A stretch of DNA of 31,030 bases, from positions 1 to 31,030 of IMG/VR virus record IMGVR_UViG_3300048592_000737. One strand, given 5' to 3'. Positions 30,508-31,030 of the stretch are shown here, one piece after another. The stretch's first letter is position 1; each line of letters opens with the position of its first letter. Source of the DNA: a virus. Below the pieces are notes generated by a model, which was given only the letters and a program-made list of their open reading frames with translations, was not told where the DNA came from and made no database searches. The position numbers and the translations under genes were made by a program.

Positions 30508-30560
30508 CAACGAGTTCCCGCCCACGACTATCCTGCGGAAGTCGTTGGGATACTCGTTTG
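30508..30560. repeat. ACGAGT palindromic repeat, copy D with compensatory change
   Basis: Outer arms AACGAGT / ACTCGTT, inner arms ACGACT / AGTCGT. In the inner arms both strands of the stem differ from copies A and E in a way that preserves pairing (G to C on one side, C to G on the other). It is in the non-coding leader of the lysis operon. Confidence 0.72.
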
Positions 30561-30638
30561 TCAGCCTGTCGCGGCTATAAAGCTTTTGCCTTGCCCCGCA
30601 GAGCACACAGGCGCGACACCGGGCACAATTGACGAGGA

Positions 30639-30662
30639 AAGGAGCCCCGCTGCGGGCTTCCC
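30639..30662 (-). other. Hairpin in the lysis leader
   Basis: GGAGCCCC-GCTGC-GGGCTTCC forms an 7-8 bp stem. On the minus strand a short pyrimidine run (TTTCC) follows, so a weak terminator or attenuator is possible. Confidence 0.4.
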
Positions 30663-30700
30663 GGCTGGCTGTTCATGAAGTGGCGATGAGAGTGCGATGG

Positions 30701-30727
30701 CGAGAGCGGGTTGCGTGCCCGCTCTCG
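30701..30727. other. Strong 10-bp hairpin at the 5' end of the lysis transcript
   Basis: CGAGAGCGGG / CCCGCTCTCG with a 7-base loop lies immediately downstream of the promoter at 30735-30763, so it would be the first structure of the mRNA. On the plus strand it is followed by TAATTGGATTTTAAT, a poor T-tract. 5'-end protection or a bidirectional terminator are options. Confidence 0.55.
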
Positions 30728-30734
30728 TAATTGG

Positions 30735-30763
30735 ATTTTAATGTAGTTTGGGGAAAAGTTCAA
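30735..30763 (-). promoter_or_regulatory. Sigma70-type promoter for the lysis operon
   Basis: On the minus strand: TTGAAC (30763-30758), a 17-base spacer, TAAAAT (30740-30735). It is AT-rich against a GC-rich background and lies directly after the gene at the right edge. It would drive the hydrolase and holin genes through a ~320-base structured leader. Confidence 0.7.
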
Positions 30764-30791
30764 GTGGGGAAGAACACGCGTTCGGGTTGGG

Positions 30792-31030
30792 CTATGGGGC
30801 GGGGTCTGGTGGGGTCTGCCGCTCGTCCGACGAGTTCCCAACGAGTTCCGCGGGATACTCGTTGCGGGGATACTCGTCGCGCCACAATCGATACATCTGC
30901 TCAATCGCCGCGCCTCGCTCTGCCCCGAGCACCACGAGGTAGGCGACGACTTGGCCGCCCCACCAGCTCACCCGTTCGGCGTTGGCGGGGTCGGCCGCGG
31001 TCAACTCGTCGATGGCCGCGAGTAAGGCCG
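30792..31030 (-). CDS. C-terminal part of an unknown protein; 5' end outside window
   Basis: The frame is open to the right edge (ALLAAIDELTAADPANAERVSWWGG...) and ends at 30792. The visible part is helical (VVAYLVVLGAERGAAIEQMYRLWRDEY). The final ~25 residues (PRNEYPAELVGNSSDERQ...) are encoded by copy E of the palindromic repeat and the DNA after it, so the repeat appears to have supplied a new C-terminus. No family recognised. Confidence 0.55.
   Translation of the reverse strand, partial: ALLAAIDELTAADPANAERVSWWGGQVVAYLVVLGAERGAAIEQMYRLWRDEYPRNEYPAELVGNSSDERQTPPDPAP
30826..30873. repeat. ACGAGT palindromic repeat, copy E (double unit, inside a coding end)
   Basis: Two ACGAGTTCC units followed by two GGGATACTCGT units, nearly the same as copy A read on the other strand. 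It encodes EYPRNEYPAELVGNS in the minus-strand gene at the right edge. Confidence 0.72.

Noticed and set aside
30394-30606. 70-codon minus frame over copy D of the palindrome
   Set aside because: Translates hairpin DNA only, has no ribosome site and overlaps the hydrolase upstream region; treated as non-coding leader.

Overview
The window is a contiguous piece of a tailed double-stranded DNA phage or prophage (class Caudoviricetes). Its long tape-measure protein and frameshifted tail chaperones point to a long, non-contractile siphovirus tail. Almost every gene lies on the minus strand, so biological order runs from high to low coordinates. The DNA is GC-rich with GTG and TTG starts and many 1-20 bp gene overlaps. 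The likely host is a Chloroflexota bacterium: a secreted lysis-region protein (28636-29100) combines a 'YLP' motif after its signal peptide with Thr-Pro-rich repeats, a style common in that phylum. That host call is an inference. No integrase, repressor or replication gene is visible, so lifestyle cannot be decided.

Layout from right to left. 31030-30410: the end of an unknown gene and a leader rich in hairpins behind a consensus promoter. 30409-28411: the lysis region, with a SleB-type cell-wall hydrolase, a holin-like protein, a coiled-coil membrane protein and a secreted Thr/Pro-rich protein. 28436-28082: promoter, leader and terminator hairpin. 28005-24155: putative small terminase, large terminase and portal. 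24165-21424: a fibre-like protein and small genes. 21422-16914: a giant minor head protein. 16906-14480: small genes, an acetyltransferase and a glycosyltransferase. 14471-14308: a second promoter, leader and terminator hairpin of the same design. 14293-10279: prohead protease/scaffold, decoration protein, major capsid protein and a GT4 glycosyltransferase. 10278-8530: connectors and tail completion. 8385-7591: an HNH endonuclease. 7575-1: tail tube, frameshifted chaperones, tape measure and tail-tip proteins with Asp-box repeats.

The most striking feature is the 1502-codon minor head gene. It reads as a Mu-F/SPP1-gp7-like head morphogenesis domain, interrupted at its conserved HPxC motif by a 432-residue intein, then a Nudix-like domain, a HipA/PI-kinase-like domain and an R-S-E-type ADP-ribosyltransferase domain. 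Inside the intein, where a homing endonuclease domain is normally fused in frame, a complete 295-residue Vsr/DUF559-like endonuclease gene lies on the opposite strand. It has its own extended -10 promoter and Shine-Dalgarno sequence, and its last codons overlap conserved intein codons antisense.

Other notable structure: a family of ACGAGT/ACTCGT palindromes at five places, with one compensatory arm change; two matching promoter-leader-terminator units ahead of the packaging and capsid modules; and a probable +1 frameshift making the tail assembly chaperone.
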